Source: an uncultured Lachnospiraceae bacterium (GTDB lineage: Bacteria > Bacillota > Clostridia > Lachnospirales > Lachnospiraceae). Taken from it: 5,939 nucleotides of DNA. The position numbers and the translations under genes were made by a program. Positions 4,336 to 5,939 of this stretch are shown one piece after another. The stretch spans positions 1 through 5,939 of the forward strand of contig CAJUCG010000216.1 of assembly GCA_910585065.1 (NCBI GenBank), read 5' to 3'. The notes below the pieces were generated by a model that saw nothing but the letters and a program-made list of their open reading frames with translations, was not told the origin of the DNA and did not search any database. Position 1 is the first letter of the stretch, and every line of letters starts with the position of its first letter.

Positions 4336-4626
4336 TTATAGAAACGCACCATTGCATACTTGAAGAACCTGACCTTTTACATGATGTCCCATTTTACTCG
4401 CCAGATACAGACAGGCATACGCTTGATCTATCGGATCGCATTCCGGTCCCGGAAAATAGACATAATGCCCGCTGTACTCCAGCATTTTTGCACCTCCGGG
4501 CTGTTCCCCCGCTTTATTTGCAAGATGAGCCGGCGTTACTGTAGCTCCGGGAGCAACAGCATTGCAGCGGATATTTGTATCAATCAGCCGCATTGCAACA
4601 TTTTTAGTCAGTGTGTTTAATGCTCC
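4336..4626 (-). pseudogene. C-terminal fragment of a short-chain dehydrogenase/reductase
   Basis: About 96 codons encode the last third of an SDR-type NAD(P)-dependent oxidoreductase. The fragment opens GALNTLTKNVAMRL, the segment that directly follows the catalytic Lys of the YxxxK motif. It continues through RCNAVAPGATVTP (the N-x-V-x-PG cofactor-loop motif), PIDQAYACLYLAS and VKGQVLQVCNGAFL at the end. A complete SDR has about 250 residues; the Rossmann GxxxGxG motif, the Ser and the YxxxK catalytic residues are all missing. In frame, the codon before GGA is a TAA (4627-4629). An internal ATG at 4593 could open an 85-residue product, without a visible RBS, and it would be inactive. The sequence upstream is the broken ABC gene, so a deletion or rearrangement removed the front. 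Confidence 0.85.
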
Positions 4627-5062
4627 TTAGCAAGGGCAGCCGGTCTTTTGCTTTTTCCACCCCCATCTGGCAAAGAAGTTCATCCGCCCTTTGCTCTACT
4701 TCTTTTGCTTTCCGGTCAGTGCCTAAGTATCCTGCCACTACAACATTTTCATACAGTGTCAGATTACTGACCAAATGTGTCTGCTGAAACACAAAGCCAA
4801 ATTCATGGGTACGTAAGTCCGACATCTGCTTTTCCTTAAACCTGCTGATCTCCCTGCCTTTATACCAGATTTCTCCTCCGGTAATTTCATCCATACCACT
4901 AAGGGCATATAAAAGCGTGGATTTCCCCGCGCTGGAGGAACCCATGATAACAGTGAAATCCCCCGCGTAAATATCCAGTGTAATATGGTTTAAAACCATC
5001 CCCCTTGTATTTCCCTGGAATTCCCTGCAGATATCCTTCCCTGCGAGCAGCACCTCTCTCAT
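4604..5062 (-). pseudogene. Truncated ABC transporter ATPase (MacB/LolD-like), fused to SDR DNA
   Basis: This 152-codon frame starts at ATG 5060-5062, seven bases after GGAGG (5070-5074), and overlaps the ligase stop as ATGA. It matches the front of an ABC ATPase of the MacB/LolD/FtsE type. The Walker A motif GSSSAGKST is at residues 41-49, the Q-loop FVFQQTHLVSNLTLYENV at about 90-107, and the usual helix ends at VEKAKDRLP (residue 143). A normal protein continues with the LSGGQ signature, Walker B, D-loop and His switch to about 230 residues. Here nine unrelated residues follow before a TAA inside SDR sequence. Without the signature and Walker B it cannot hydrolyse ATP. The partner permease normally found downstream is absent. 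It was probably active before the deletion. Confidence 0.88.
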
Positions 5063-5939
5063 ACAGCCACCTCCCCCGCCAGAATAAGCGGTTTTTTCCC
5101 CGTACTCCTGTCCGGCATGATCTCATCTACAAAACGGACATAAAACTGCACATGGGTCAGTCTTTTCTCCGCCAAAATGCCTTTCATTTTTTCCAATACT
5201 TCAAGACGCACAGTTTTCTTTCTGTTAAAGTCCGTTACTTCAGCCAGCATTTCAAAAGCGGTCTTATCAATCTGACGGAACTGGTAATCCTTCAGCCCTT
5301 CCACACAAAAACCCTCCACAGCCAACGGATGCAGAAAGTCCCTGCCGCCTTTTCCATCCTCAAACCAGAGAATGTCCTCATCACGCCCCAAAAGAATTTC
5401 TGCTCTCGTAAACGGACTTCCCGCAAGAGGTTCCTTTAAAGCAAGGTGGTCGGAAATCCGATAGCGGATCAGCGGCTGCGCAAAATTATAAAGAGAAGTC
5501 AGATACATGGCACCGTTTTCCACTTCAATCAGGTTCAGGTCGTCAAATAAAACCATGCCTTCCTCATGCCCTGTTTCCACACCAAGAGCTAGTGATTCAC
5601 TTGCCCCATAGAAATTCACCACCTGCGCCCGGAAAACTTTTTCCAGAAAGCGGCGCAGACCCAAGGTAAGAGGCTCCCCGCAGGAAATCACCCGCTTTAC
5701 CTCCACCTGCACTTTTCCCTGCTCCACCAGTTCCCCTAAAATCTTGATTGCCGAAGAATACCCAATGATGATATCCGACCGGAAAGCAGATGTAATTTCT
5801 ACCCATTCCTCCAGCGGGGTATTGATATCCAGATATTTCTGGCTCGCCCCAACTCCCCGGATACCATCCCCGACAGCCATCGCTCCCCCATACCGCCCAT
5901 CCGTAGCTGCGATATAAAGAATTTTTGGCCTGCCAATCA
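5059..5939 (-). CDS. PaaK-like adenylate-forming CoA ligase family protein, 3' part
   Basis: About 293 codons of the C-terminal part are present; the reading frame is open to the window edge, so the start lies outside (the family is about 430-450 residues). The sequence resembles the phenylacetate-CoA ligase / coenzyme F390 synthetase group of ANL enzymes, which activate a carboxylate with ATP. Visible motifs are IIIGYSSAIKILGELVE, CGEPLTLGLRRFLEKVF, the aromatic NFYGASESLALG (A5-type YGxSE), YNFAQPLIRYRISDHLAL (A7-like), and near the end PDRSTGKKPLI, holding the conserved adenylation Lys. The substrate is unknown; the phenylacetate name should not be taken literally. It is translationally coupled to the following ABC ATPase (ATGA), so ligase and transporter probably once worked together, for instance in making and moving an acylated product. 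The visible part appears intact. Confidence 0.85.
   Translation of the reverse strand, partial: IGRPKILYIAATDGRYGGAMAVGDGIRGVGASQKYLDINTPLEEWVEITSAFRSDIIIGYSSAIKILGELVEQGKVQVEVKRVISCGEPLTLGLRRFLEKVFRAQVVNFYGASESLALGVETGHEEGMVLFDDLNLIEVENGAMYLTSLYNFAQPLIRYRISDHLALKEPLAGSPFTRAEILLGRDEDILWFEDGKGGRDFLHPLAVEGFCVEGLKDYQFRQIDKTAFEMLAEVTDFNRKKTVRLEVLEKMKGILAEKRLTHVQFYVRFVDEIMPDRSTGKKPLILAGEVAV

Overview
The window looks like chromosomal DNA of a low- to mid-GC Gram-positive anaerobe, most likely a gut Clostridia/Lachnospiraceae-type organism. This rests on strong AGGAGG-type ribosome binding sites, lipobox lipoproteins, a DUF3737 beta-helix protein, a MerR-type C-terminal tail and traces of a Tn916-like integrase recognition region. 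The taxonomic call is inference from protein families; no marker gene is present. All supported genes are on the minus strand, so transcription runs from high to low coordinates.

Right part (about 5939 to 4336): the 3' part of a PaaK-like adenylate-forming ligase enters from the window edge. It overlaps by ATGA a MacB/LolD-like ABC ATPase that breaks off after about 143 codons, before its LSGGQ signature. Its end is joined directly to the last ~97 codons of a short-chain dehydrogenase/reductase (SDR), so a deletion or rearrangement has fused two broken genes at about 4627-4634.

Middle part (about 4293 to 1606): a promoter (TTGCTA-16-TATAAT) drives a compact operon. In order it holds a cyclophilin-fold lipoprotein, an HTH-less MerR-like coiled-coil tail overlapping it by ATGA, a DUF3737 right-handed beta-helix protein, a second cyclophilin-fold lipoprotein, and a 43-codon unknown ORF. 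It trails into a possible aldo/keto reductase N-terminal stub. SDR, aldo/keto reductase, cyclophilin-fold lipoprotein and MerR pieces side by side suggest a decayed redox-enzyme cluster. No substrate can be read from the sequence.

Left part (about 1605 to 1): about 590 bases without an ordinary gene hold a mobile-element attachment-like module. It has 11-bp-period GTAGTA(A/G) direct repeats at both ends, matching the core recognised by the Tn916 integrase arm-binding domain. Between them are two inverted repeats and a 28-codon ORF with a strong RBS whose first nine codons read like the start of a low-molecular-weight tyrosine phosphatase. Beyond it lies a visibly AT-rich orphan gene of a DUF6414-like family, ending at a stem-loop terminator. 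The AT-rich gene and the module look foreign relative to the GC-richer operon. The least explained parts are the attachment-like module without an integrase, and the paired cyclophilin lipoprotein/beta-helix operon.
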